Part shown: positions 1-10,607 of the stretch, one piece after another
Layout of the letters: each line of letters starts with the position of its first letter
Position numbering within the stretch: the stretch's first letter is position 1
Assembly (NCBI RefSeq): GCF_028368995.1
Contig: NZ_JAQNDL010000003.1
Coordinates: 2,046,001 to 2,110,000 of the forward strand
From: Nannocystis bainbridge
Lineage (GTDB): Bacteria > Myxococcota_A > Polyangia > Nannocystales > Nannocystaceae
DNA length: 64,000 nt
Direction: 5' to 3'
Notes under the pieces: model-generated
The model's database searches: none
What the model was told of the DNA's origin: nothing
What the model saw: the letters and a program-made list of their open reading frames with translations, nothing else
Translations under genes and position numbers: made by a program

Positions 1-630
1 GTCGCCGCCTACGAGCAGGGCGGCCAGCGCATCGAAGTCGGCGCCGTCGCGACCCCGGCCCCCGCCGCGCCCGAGCCACCGCCGGCTTACGGCCCGCGCC
101 TCCATATCGAGACCACCAAGCCCGCCAGCGTCCAGCTCTATGAGATCACCGGCGAGATGATCGCTCACGGCGCCAACGTCACCGTGCACGGCATCCACTA
201 CCGCTCCGTGTGCTCGGCCCCGTGCGGCGGCGTCATCGACACCAGCCGCGGCAGCTCGTTCTTCTTCGGCGGCGAGGGCCTCACCACCTCCAATCGCTTC
301 AACCTCGCCGACGCGCGCGGCGACGTCACCGCCCTCGTCAAGCCCGGCCGCAGGGGCCTGCGGATCGGCGGCATCATCACGATGAGCGTCGGCATCAGCC
401 TCATGGCCCTCGGCGGCTTCCTGGTCTGGTACGCCAAGTCCGAGGCCGAGTTCGATGCGGAGCTCAACGGCGGGCCCGCTCGGTCGCCGAAGTACGGGGC
501 GCCGATCGGTCTGCTCGTCGGTGGCGCCGCCGCCCTCGCCGGCGGCATCACCATGATGGTCCTCGGCAAGACGCGCTTCCAGCTGAAGACCGGCGGCATC
601 GGCCTGCTCCGCCCGCTCCGCTTCGGCTGA
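1..630 (+). CDS. C-terminal part of a membrane-anchored PEGA-like protein (partial)
   Basis: The reading frame is open from the first base, so the true start lies outside the window. About 209 residues are visible. An Ala/Pro-rich linker (roughly residues 20-32) is followed by a small beta-rich segment with a CSAPC cysteine pair, of the kind seen in PEGA-type surface domains. Two hydrophobic helices follow (about residues 122-140 and 164-182) before a short basic tail. I infer an envelope protein with an exposed N-terminal part and two membrane spans; no enzyme motif is visible. It is followed by a strong hairpin at 662-697. Family assignment is tentative, because proteins of this layout are common and poorly characterised in myxobacteria. 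Confidence 0.55.
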   Translation, partial: VAAYEQGGQRIEVGAVATPAPAAPEPPPAYGPRLHIETTKPASVQLYEITGEMIAHGANVTVHGIHYRSVCSAPCGGVIDTSRGSSFFFGGEGLTTSNRFNLADARGDVTALVKPGRRGLRIGGIITMSVGISLMALGGFLVWYAKSEAEFDAELNGGPARSPKYGAPIGLLVGGAAALAGGITMMVLGKTRFQLKTGGIGLLRPLRFG

Positions 631-661
631 TCTTTCAGGCCAAGCCCATCGCCGCGCTCGA

Positions 662-697
662 GAGATTTGGAGGTCGCGCGAGCGACCTCCAAATCTT
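662..697 (+). terminator. Long perfect-stem hairpin after the first gene
   Basis: GATTTGGAGGTCGC at 664-677 is the exact reverse complement of 682-695, with a four-base GCGA loop; A663-T696 and a G-T pair extend the stem. It lies 32 bp after the stop at 630 and is followed by TTCAAAAATT. Position and stem length suggest a transcription terminator, though the U-run is poor. Confidence 0.55.
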
Positions 698-960
698 CAA
701 AAATTCCGCACCTCTCATTCGATCGTTCGCCAATCACAGCACCCTGCGATCGCCCCGTCCCATGCCGGACTCGCAGGATTTGGCGCCGCGAATGGCACGA
801 CTGCCTGGCCTGGTCGCGAGACCCCATTCGCCTCGCCGGAGCATCGCGCACCCAAATTGTGACGCGAGTGAATGGCCTGGGTGATCGAATCCTCGATCGT
901 CGGAGTGGAGGGCCATCGTGCACCCTCCCGGACGCTCACATAGGCCCGCGGCGAGCATTA
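698..960. other. Gap without recognisable gene
   Basis: This lies between the hairpin at 662-697 and the end of the GNAT gene. The open frames here have no family signal and look like shadows. It is somewhat less GC-rich than the surrounding genes and carries short inverted segments, for example around 890-900, but I see no clear promoter or RNA gene. Confidence 0.5.
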
Positions 961-1470
961 TTAAATCTCGCGGCGCATGAAGACCCGCGACGACTCGTCC
1001 AGCCCGCGGGCCTCGTGTTCCACGCGGATCGCCGCCATCCCTGGCGTCAGCGCCTCGACCTCCACGAAGCCCAGGCGGCGGTAATACGGCGCGTTGAACG
1101 GCACGTCCTTGAACGTCGACAGCGTGAGCGCGGCCCAGCCGCGGGAGCGAGCGACCGCAGTCACCGTGTCGAGCAGCGCTGCACCGATCGCTCGGCGCGC
1201 GTGGCTCGGCAACACATCGATCTGCTCGACGTACGCGCAGCCTTCCAGCTCGCGGAACATGACGAACGCTACTGGAATCTCGTCTGCCGCGGCCACCAGC
1301 AGCCCGCCCTCGGCGATTCGCCGCGCCAGCGTGTCCACATCGGTCGGTTCGTCGTCGGCGATCGCCGCCCGGCTCGTGCCGACGAAGCGCGTCGCCGAGA
1401 TCTGCTCGATCTCGCGGACGCGCCCGATCTCCGCGGCGCGTGCAGGGCGAAAGCTCAGGCCGTCCGTCAT
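961..1470 (-). CDS. GNAT-family N-acetyltransferase
   Basis: This 169-residue protein has the layout of a single GNAT domain, which transfers acetyl from acetyl-CoA to an amine substrate. It shows an N-terminal strand FRPARAAEIGRVREIEQ, the central strand ending IDVLPSHARRAIGAALLD (the acetyl-CoA pyrophosphate-binding motif, here R-A-I-G-A), and the late motif NAPYYRRLGFVEVE typical of the family. I chose the ATG at 1470 over a longer upstream start because the domain begins immediately after it and no extra residues are needed. It is divergent from the ADP-ribosylglycohydrolase gene, so the 116-bp gap should hold both promoters. The substrate cannot be told from the sequence. Confidence 0.8.
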   Translation of the reverse strand: MTDGLSFRPARAAEIGRVREIEQISATRFVGTSRAAIADDEPTDVDTLARRIAEGGLLVAAADEIPVAFVMFRELEGCAYVEQIDVLPSHARRAIGAALLDTVTAVARSRGWAALTLSTFKDVPFNAPYYRRLGFVEVEALTPGMAAIRVEHEARGLDESSRVFMRREI

Positions 1471-1586
1471 TGCGGCCCCGAGGGTCGCCCTGGTTCGCCG
1501 GGCTCGCAACCCCCGCGAGCGCTCGCTCGCAGTTCCGCGCCCCGACGCATCCTCCCATCGTCGCGTCGCGGCGTATCCTGCGCCTC

Positions 1587-2363
1587 ATGATCGCCGCGAT
1601 CGCCGGGGACATCATCGGCTCGGTGCACGAGCGGGCCGACATCAAGCGCACCGACTTCACGCTCTTCAAGACGAGCAGCAGCTTCACCGACGACACCGTC
1701 ATGACGATGGCCGTCGCCGACTGCCTGCTGCACCGCAAGCCCTACGCCGCCACCTTGCGCGAGTACGGCCGGCGCTACCCCGATCGCGGCTACGGCGGCA
1801 TGTTCCGCGAGTGGCTCGCCGACGACGCCATGGGCCCCTATCAGAGCTTCGGCAACGGCTCGGCCATGCGCGTCAGCCCCGTGGGGTTCGCCATGCGCAA
1901 CCTCGACGACGTCCTGTCCGAGGCGCGCGCCTCCGCCATGCCGACCCACGATCACCCCGAGGGCATCAAGGGCGCCCAGGCCCTCGCCGTCGCCGTGTTC
2001 CTGGCCCGCCACGGCGCCGACAAGGCGAAGATCCGCGCCGACATCGAGGCGCGGTTCGGCTACGACCTGCGCCGCAGCGTCGCCGCCATCCGGCCCCGAT
2101 ATGCCTTCGACGTCACCTGTCAGGGCTCGGTGCCCGAGGCGATCATCGCCTTCCTCGACAGCGACGACGTCGAGTCGGCGATCCGCCTCGCCGTCTCGCT
2201 CGGCGGCGACGCCGACACCCTCGCGTGCATGGCCGGCGCCGTGGCCCAGGCCTTTTATAAAGAGGTCCCGCCGGCCATCGTCGCCGAGGTCGAGCAGCGG
2301 CTGCGGCCCGAGCTGTGGCAGCTGCTGCAAGACTTCTGCAAGCACTATCGCGTCCCGGCGTGA
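1587..2363 (+). CDS. ADP-ribosylglycohydrolase family protein
   Basis: This 258-residue protein belongs to the DraG/ARH family, which removes ADP-ribose from modified proteins or small molecules using two metal ions. The start is the ATG giving MIAAIAGDIIGSVHE, the usual family opening. Metal-binding signatures are FTDDT near residue 33, and near the C-terminus SLGGDADTLACMAGAVAQAF, which supplies the second aspartate cluster. GNGSAMRVSPVG and HDHPEGIKGAQA in the middle are also conserved in the family. It is shorter than DraG (about 290 residues) but all key blocks are present, so it should be active. No ADP-ribosyltransferase partner lies nearby, so the substrate is unknown. Confidence 0.9.
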   Translation: MIAAIAGDIIGSVHERADIKRTDFTLFKTSSSFTDDTVMTMAVADCLLHRKPYAATLREYGRRYPDRGYGGMFREWLADDAMGPYQSFGNGSAMRVSPVGFAMRNLDDVLSEARASAMPTHDHPEGIKGAQALAVAVFLARHGADKAKIRADIEARFGYDLRRSVAAIRPRYAFDVTCQGSVPEAIIAFLDSDDVESAIRLAVSLGGDADTLACMAGAVAQAFYKEVPPAIVAEVEQRLRPELWQLLQDFCKHYRVPA

Positions 2364-2719
2364 GCCTGGCGCGCGGGCGGCGAACGTTCGCCGCCAACGG
2401 AGCTCGCGGGCCGGCGCGTCGCGGCCGTTTGGCGGCCCGCAGGACCACGCAACGCCGACACCGCCACCTTGCCATGCACGAGCCGCCTGGCCGCTGAAGC
2501 TCGATCGACCTCGGGCTCTCCCGCCGGCCGTCCCCGGTGCTTCACGCAGGGACACCCGCCCACCGGGCTCGTCGGCGGTCCCGATCGCCGCGCCGCGCCA
2601 GCCGCCCATCGCCGCGGAACATCGGTTTCAGCCCGCTCCTCCGCCCCTCGTCGCCCCCCGCTGCGAAAATCCGTTCGCCGCCGCGGCCTCGTGGAGGCGC
2701 CTGCTACCATCTGCGCCGC
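2364..2719. other. 356-bp gap before the sensor kinase
   Basis: No convincing gene is visible; the open frames in it are Arg/Pro/Ala-rich shadows. A GGAGG-like stretch at about 2694 is too far from the GTG at 2720 to be its ribosome site. A promoter for the two-component operon is expected here but no clear -35/-10 pair stands out. Confidence 0.4.
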
Positions 2720-4828
2720 GTGTCCGGCACCAACCTATACGCCAGTCTGAGCTCGCTGCTCGCCGCCGCGGTGGCCGCAGCCATCGGCATCAGCGTCTAC
2801 TTGCGCGACCGCGAGCGGGTCCAGTTCTCACGCTTCTTCGCCTTCTGTCTCAGCCTGTGTCTCTTCCACCTCGCGCGCTTCTTCGCCGGCTTGCCGAGCT
2901 TGCCGCGCTCGCAGTGGGTCGCCGACACCCTCAGCCTCATGTTGCCGCTGATGGCCGACCGGTTCCTCTCGGGCTTCTTCCCGACGACCAACCCGGCCCC
3001 CGGGCGCAACCCTGTCCAGGGCCCGCTACTCGGCGTCCTGCTGGTGTTTCAGGTCATCGCCCTCGTCTTCCCGCAGCTCGCCGCCGAGCCGTGGTGGGTC
3101 GTCATCGACGTCAGCATCATGATCTACGTCGTCGGCGGCCTGTTCTTCGCCGTCATGCGGATGTGGCGGGCCGCTCGCGCAGCCGAGGGCACCGCCGCCG
3201 GCCCGCGCCTGCGCTACCTGTTCTACGCCGCCCTCATCGCCCTCGCGCTCGGTCAGCCGGCCGTCCCCGTCATCGGCCCGATCATCACCGCCGTCTATTT
3301 GTACTTCATGGCCCAGACGCTGACGCGCGAGCGTCTGCTCGACCTGCCGGAGATCCTCGGGCGGATCGCCAGCATGACGCTGCTCGTCATCACCGTCACC
3401 GCCGTCTACGCCGCGCTGGTGCTATGGGTCCCGTGGACCTTCGCCGGCGAGCCGATGCTGCTCGTCTTCAACACCCTGCTCGCCTCGTTCGCCGTGCTCG
3501 TGCTCATCGACCCGCTGCGCACCGTGCTCGATCGCCGGCTCGAGAGCTGGCTGTTCCACGACCGCACCGTCCTGCGGGCCCTGCTCGACCGCCTGCGTCG
3601 CCGCCTCGTCAACCTCATCGACCCCGACGAGATGGTCCGCGTCGTCATGAACACCTTGCGCGGCTCGGAGCGCGTCACCCGGGCCTCGCTGTTCCTGCTC
3701 GACCGTCAGGGCTCGGCGCTGCGGCTGCGCGGGCACACCGGCGCTCCCACCCCGCCCGCGAAGCTCGACCTCGCGACCCGGCGGCCCTTGCTCGAGCGCA
3801 TGCGCCAGAGCGGGCCGCTGCTGCGCGACGTGCTCGAGCGCCAGCGCGAGCGGGCCAACAACGAGCTCAAGGCCGAGCTCGACGAGTGCCTCGACACCTT
3901 CGCCGAGGTCGGCGCCAGCCTCGCCTTGCCGATCCGCGGCCTCGCCGGCGAGCAGCTCGAGGGCGGCCCGCCGCGGCTGCACCTGCTCGGCGTCCTCTTC
4001 GTCGACGACGAGCGCCTGCTCGAGCCGTTCTCGCGCGAGGAGGTCGAGCTGTTCGAGGGTGTCGTGGCCCAGGCCGCGGTGATGATCGAGAACTCGACCG
4101 TCTACGAGCAGCGCAAGGAGCGCGACCGGCTCGCTGCGCTCGGCGAGATGGCCGCCGGTCTGGCCCACGAGATCCGCAACCCGCTCGGCGCGATCAAGGG
4201 CGCCGTCCAGGTCGTCGAGCCCGGGCTGCAGGACGCCGACCCGACCACGCGCGAGTTCCTCGGCGTCATCGTCGAGGAGGTCGAGCGGCTCAACCGCGTC
4301 GTCACCCAGTTCCTCACCTACTCGCGGCCGTTCACCGGGCAAATGGGCCCGGTCGTGCTCGGCGAGGTCGTCGTCACCACCATGCGCCTGCTCGACGAGG
4401 ACGCCCGCGCGCGCGTCACCTTCACCCAGCCGGCGAACCTGCCGCCGGTGCGCGGCGACGCCGAGGCGCTGCGCCAGGTCCTGCTCAACCTCCTGCGCAA
4501 CGCCTTTGACGCGCTGTCCGGCCAGGATCCGCCGGGGCGGGTGTTCGTGTCGCTCGGCCTGCGCCGGCACGGCCTCGGCAGCGGCGACGCCGTCACCCTC
4601 ACGGTCCGCGACAACGGCCCCGGGTTCGCCCCTGGCGCGCTGGCCAACCTGTTTGTCCCCTTCCACACCACCAAGGCCGCGGGCACCGGCCTGGGGCTGC
4701 CCATCAGCCAGCGGATCGTGGAGAATCACCGCGGGCTCATCGAGGTCAGCGCCCCCGAGGCCGGCGGCGCCCAGTTCACGATCGTCCTGCCCGTCCACGC
4801 CCAGCCGCGCGCCGAGTCGCCGACCTGA
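2720..4828 (+). CDS. Membrane-bound GAF sensor histidine kinase
   Basis: This is a sensor kinase of about 702 residues. The N-terminal 270 residues contain about seven hydrophobic helices, then a GAF-like sensor domain (about 310-455), a dimerisation domain with the phospho-acceptor His483 in HEIRNPLGAIKG, and an ATPase domain with N-box NLLRNAFDAL (about 590), DNGPGF (about 631) and GTGLGLP (about 655). The GTG at 2720 is chosen because upstream residues are Arg/Pro-rich low-quality sequence and the first helix starts just after it. It is followed after 51 bp by an NtrC-type regulator, its obvious partner. The order membrane domain-GAF-kinase resembles NtrB/PrsK-like kinases that feed sigma-54 activators. 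The signal is unknown. Confidence 0.9.
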   Translation: MSGTNLYASLSSLLAAAVAAAIGISVYLRDRERVQFSRFFAFCLSLCLFHLARFFAGLPSLPRSQWVADTLSLMLPLMADRFLSGFFPTTNPAPGRNPVQGPLLGVLLVFQVIALVFPQLAAEPWWVVIDVSIMIYVVGGLFFAVMRMWRAARAAEGTAAGPRLRYLFYAALIALALGQPAVPVIGPIITAVYLYFMAQTLTRERLLDLPEILGRIASMTLLVITVTAVYAALVLWVPWTFAGEPMLLVFNTLLASFAVLVLIDPLRTVLDRRLESWLFHDRTVLRALLDRLRRRLVNLIDPDEMVRVVMNTLRGSERVTRASLFLLDRQGSALRLRGHTGAPTPPAKLDLATRRPLLERMRQSGPLLRDVLERQRERANNELKAELDECLDTFAEVGASLALPIRGLAGEQLEGGPPRLHLLGVLFVDDERLLEPFSREEVELFEGVVAQAAVMIENSTVYEQRKERDRLAALGEMAAGLAHEIRNPLGAIKGAVQVVEPGLQDADPTTREFLGVIVEEVERLNRVVTQFLTYSRPFTGQMGPVVLGEVVVTTMRLLDEDARARVTFTQPANLPPVRGDAEALRQVLLNLLRNAFDALSGQDPPGRVFVSLGLRRHGLGSGDAVTLTVRDNGPGFAPGALANLFVPFHTTKAAGTGLGLPISQRIVENHRGLIEVSAPEAGGAQFTIVLPVHAQPRAESPT

Positions 4829-4879
4829 CGCTCGCCGAATTCTGCTCGAGTCTCATCTGCCCCTTCAGACAGGTTCATC

Positions 4880-6388
<1,509 letters not shown>

Positions 6389-6687
6389 CCCCGAAGTCGA
6401 GGCCGCGTGCGCGGCAGATCTCGCCCCACGTCGCCCGCCGCGCCCGAGCCCGCCGCGCGGGCTCCGCGACGGCGAGCGTGGGGCCTCACGGGCGCCGGAC
6501 GGCCGAAAACGGGGTCGAGGGCCTGGCAAAGGGTCCCTTCTTCCGGGTTTTTCGCCGTGGGATCGGTGGCTTGCGGTGCTGCAATCGGGGTCGGGATCGT
6601 GGCTGGCCCGGTCGCTTCGGCCCAGGAATGTTGACGCTACAGGCCGCGCGCTGGTAGCGTGCAGCGACCCCTCTTGAGGTGCTCCCT
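6389..6687 (+). promoter_or_regulatory. Upstream region of the outer membrane protein gene with a weak promoter candidate
   Basis: No gene is seen in this gap. TTGACG at 6631-6636 matches the -35 consensus; 18 bp later TAGCGT at 6655-6660 is a poor -10 match. A ribosome site TTGAGGTG at 6674-6681 sits seven bases before the ATG at 6688 and decides that start over an in-frame GTG at 6679. Confidence 0.35.
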
Positions 6688-8172
6688 ATGCGGAAACTGT
6701 GCCGCCTCCTGCCCGTCCTGACTCTTCTCGGCGCGGTCGCTCTCGCTGCCCCCACGGCGAATGCTGCCGAGGTCACGCGAGTGGCGAGCTCCTTCGACGG
6801 CGACAACAAGTTCGATTTCCACTTCGGGGTCGGCTACGACTTCAACTTCAAGCAGGCGGCGATCCTCCGCGAGTGGAGCGACCCGAACAACCCGAAGAGC
6901 ACCATGGTGCGCGACCTGCTGTACAGACAGCAGCGGCACGTGGTGACGCCGACGATGGAGATCGGTCTCTACAAGGACCTCGCCATCTACGCGGCCCTGC
7001 CGATCGTCATCAGCGACCAGCGGACCTACGGCTTCGACCAGAAGGCCGAGCCCTGCGTGTACGCCCAGGACGCCACCGGCACCAACCCGGCGACCTGCGT
7101 CCGTCACGACAACAGCACGACGATCCGCGACGGCATCATCCCGCGTGACGGCTTCAACGCCATGAACGCGGCCAGCCCGTTCGGCGCGTTCGGCGGCGCG
7201 GGCACCGAGACGATCTTCAAGGGCGCCAACCGCTACGGCCTCGACCAGCTGATCGTCGGCCTGAAGATCGGCATCCTGAACCAGGACCGGCTGTCGCACA
7301 TGCCGAAGTGGGTCCTCGGTCTCGAGGGTCGGTTCGCCGTCGGCAAGCCGATGACCTTCTCGCGCGACACCGTCGACAGCGACCCGGCGGGCAACCACCG
7401 CGTCGGTCGCGGCACCCACGAGCTCGGCGTGTGGACGGCCCTCTCGCGCCGTTACCGCTTCCTCGACCCGTTCTTCACCGCGTGGTGGTACCAGGCCATC
7501 CGCGCCAACGGCTCCGAGTTCAAGAACTACGGCGCGACGCAGGACCGCATCAACCCGCAGTCCAACGTCGGCGTGTCGTTCGGCACCGAGATCGTGCCGT
7601 TCGAGCGCAAGGCCAAGGGCCAGAAGGTCGCGCTCAACCTGCGCGGCCTGGCGATGCTCAAGTACGGCGGCCGCGGCTACAGCGAGGCGTGGGAGCTGTT
7701 CGCCGACAGCCCGGCGCTCGTCGGCACCTTCCAACCCGGCCAGGCCGGCCTCGAGTGTGATCGCGGCGCGGTCGACAGCGTGGTCCAGTACGCCAAGGAC
7801 AACCCGCAGAACGGCGACGCGCTCGGCGGCTCGGGCGTCACCGGTCGCTCGGGCGGCGGCGGGTGCCAGCGCTTCAACGGCATCACCAACATCCAGGACT
7901 TCGCGACCTTCGGCGTCAACATCGCGCTGCACGCCCAGCTCAGCAAGTACGCGATGCTGATGATCGGCACCACGCTGACCACCGACACCCGCCACCTCAT
8001 CACCGCGGCCAGCCGCGGCAAGGCGGCCCTCGGCGGCGACCCCAACCTCGTCGACCAGCCCAACGAGATCAACCCGGTCCGCCGCGACGTGATCGACCAG
8101 GTCGGCCGCCGCTACGCCGTCGGCGACGTGTTCGGCGCGATGGGCTACTTCCGCTTCCTGCTCACCTTCTGA
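6688..8172 (+). CDS. Predicted outer membrane beta-barrel protein
   Basis: The 494-residue product opens with a clear signal peptide (MRKLCRLLPVLTLLG... ending in ANAA at about residue 27), so it is exported. The mature part alternates short amphipathic strands rich in Gly, Tyr and Phe, for example FHFGVGYDFNFKQ and NVGVSFGTEIVPFERKA, and ends with the aromatic strand YFRFLLTF. A terminal Phe is typical of proteins inserted by the Bam machinery. Several cysteine pairs occur in presumed loops. I therefore infer an outer membrane barrel; its cargo or role is not recognisable. It sits alone between the two-component pair and the rsmI gene, and could be a target of that pair, but nothing shows this directly. 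Confidence 0.65.
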   Translation: MRKLCRLLPVLTLLGAVALAAPTANAAEVTRVASSFDGDNKFDFHFGVGYDFNFKQAAILREWSDPNNPKSTMVRDLLYRQQRHVVTPTMEIGLYKDLAIYAALPIVISDQRTYGFDQKAEPCVYAQDATGTNPATCVRHDNSTTIRDGIIPRDGFNAMNAASPFGAFGGAGTETIFKGANRYGLDQLIVGLKIGILNQDRLSHMPKWVLGLEGRFAVGKPMTFSRDTVDSDPAGNHRVGRGTHELGVWTALSRRYRFLDPFFTAWWYQAIRANGSEFKNYGATQDRINPQSNVGVSFGTEIVPFERKAKGQKVALNLRGLAMLKYGGRGYSEAWELFADSPALVGTFQPGQAGLECDRGAVDSVVQYAKDNPQNGDALGGSGVTGRSGGGGCQRFNGITNIQDFATFGVNIALHAQLSKYAMLMIGTTLTTDTRHLITAASRGKAALGGDPNLVDQPNEINPVRRDVIDQVGRRYAVGDVFGAMGYFRFLLTF

Positions 8173-8187
8173 GCCGGCTGCCCCAGG

Positions 8188-8223
8188 GGACATGTCCGGA
8201 CGGCCCTGGCCGCCCGGACATGT
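8188..8223. repeat. Copy of the dispersed palindrome forming a hairpin after the OMP gene
   Basis: GGACATGTCC at 8188-8197 is a perfect palindrome. ACATGTCCGG (8190-8199) is repeated inverted as CCGGACATGT (8214-8223), with a GC-rich middle that can also pair, followed by TTGTTTA. This probably serves as terminator for the outer membrane protein gene. Confidence 0.6.
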
Positions 8224-8260
8224 TTGTTTAAGGGGCCGGCCTCGCCGCCCAGGCCGCGAT

Positions 8261-8390
8261 CAGGACGACCCGAAGCACCTGTCCTTCGGGACGCTCGCCG
8301 CGGCCGAGGTCAGGACGACCCGACCCACCTGTCCTTCGGGACGCTCGCCGCTGCCGAGGTCAGGACGATCCGGGCGCCCCACCGCACCTG
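8261..8390. repeat. 50-bp tandem repeat, two full copies and a partial third
   Basis: Units 8261-8310 and 8311-8360 differ at only three positions; a third, degraded unit begins at 8361. Each full unit contains CCTGTCCTTCGGGACG, a version of the dispersed palindrome. The array lies in the gap between the convergent OMP and rsmI genes and shows no coding signal. Confidence 0.85.
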
Positions 8391-8413
8391 TCTCACCTGG
8401 CCCTTCGGCCAGC

Positions 8414-9270
8414 TCACTCGCTGGCGCGGCGCAGGGCCCCGAGCTGCTCGTAGATCGCCCGCGCCTCGAGCCCGGTGAGCGCCGCGATCTGCTTGGCCTT
8501 CTCGCGCGGCTTCAGCCCCGGGTCGCACACCAGCTGCCACAGCGCCCGCGCGGCGTCCTGCGCCGGGTCGGCGGCCGCCGGCGCCTGCGTGCCCGCGAGC
8601 ACCACCGTCACCTCGCCGCGCAGCGCCTCGTCGACCGTGGCCGCCAGCTCGGTCAGCGAGCCGCGCAGCACTTCTTGGTGCTGCTTCGTCAGCTCGCGGC
8701 CGATCGCCACCCGCCGCAGCTCGGCGTCGGGCAGCGCCGCCGCCAGATCGCGCAGCAGCGCCGGCACCCGGTTGCCCGCCTCGTACAGCAGCACCGTCCC
8801 GCGCTCGTGCGCGATCGACTCCAGCCGCTCCGCCCGCTCCGCCCCGCCGCGCGGCAGGAAGCCGAGGAACCGCACGTCCTCGGCCGGCAGCCCGCTGAGG
8901 CACAGCGCCACCGCGGCGGCCGTCGGCCCCGGCACCACGTCGACCGCGTAGCCGGCCTCGACCGCCGCCTGGACCAGGCGCAGGCCCGGGTCGCTCCACA
9001 CCGGCAGCCCCGCCTCCGACACGTACGCGACCACCTTGCCGCGCGCGAGGTTGTCGAGCAGCAGCGCCACGCGATCGCCCTCGTTGGCGACGAAGCAGCT
9101 GATCCGCGGCGGCAGGGTCGCGCCCTCGCCGAGCAGGCGCAGCGGGCTGCGCGTGTCCTCGCAGAACAGCACGTCGGCGCCGACGATCGCCTCGCGGGCG
9201 CGCGGGCTGAGGTCGCCGCGGTTGCCGAGCGGCGTGCCGACCAGCACCAGCATCCCCGGCGATTCGGCGC

Positions 9271-9274
<4 letters not shown>
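8414..9274 (-). CDS. rsmI: 16S rRNA 2'-O-ribose C1402 methyltransferase
   Basis: The 286-residue protein is RsmI, which uses S-adenosylmethionine to methylate the 2'-OH of C1402 in the decoding centre of 16S rRNA. Family signatures are the opening LVLVGTPLGNRGDLSPRA, then CEDTR near residue 40, YVSEAGLPVWSDPG, the PGPTAAAVALCLSGLP block and GFLPRGG. The length matches the usual 280-290. Its ATG at 9274 overlaps the stop codon of the upstream sigma-factor gene by four bases, so the two are translationally coupled. That pairing of a heat-shock-type sigma factor with an rRNA methylase is unusual. The C-terminal 50 residues contain the helical tail typical of the family. Confidence 0.95.
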
Positions 9275-10401
<1,127 letters not shown>

Positions 10402-10571
10402 GCCGGGGCGGAGTCTACGCCGCCGCTCGCCATCTTTGACAGGCCGACGGAGGTTCGCCCGTGCGCGACCTCCGGGACGCGACCCGGGGCGGGTGCCCGC
10501 GGTTTCGGCCGCGCTGCTGCGCCGCCACCGCGCGGCCCCGGCCCGCCTACACACGTCCGGCTGCCTCGTGG

Positions 10572-10605
10572 TGGCCAGTGTGCTTGCCCCCCACTACACT
10601 GGCCA
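10572..10605. promoter_or_regulatory. Perfect 10-bp inverted repeat before the S41 protease start
   Basis: TGGCCAGTGT (10572-10581) and ACACTGGCCA (10596-10605) are exact reverse complements separated by 14 bp. The second arm ends two bases before the GTG at 10608. The position suits an operator or an RNA hairpin that blocks the start codon. The region 10402-10607 is a divergent intergenic space shared with the sigma-factor gene. Confidence 0.5.
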
Positions 10606-10607
10606 AC

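Noticed and set aside
734..1738. A 334-codon open frame opposite and beyond the GNAT gene
   Set aside because: Arg/Gly/Ala-rich shadow with no motif; the GNAT frame has the acetyl-CoA-binding pattern.
8188..8197. GGACATGTCC as a LexA-type SOS box
   Set aside because: It does not match known LexA operators that I can recall for this group, and copies lie mainly in coding sequence or after genes, not before DNA-repair genes.
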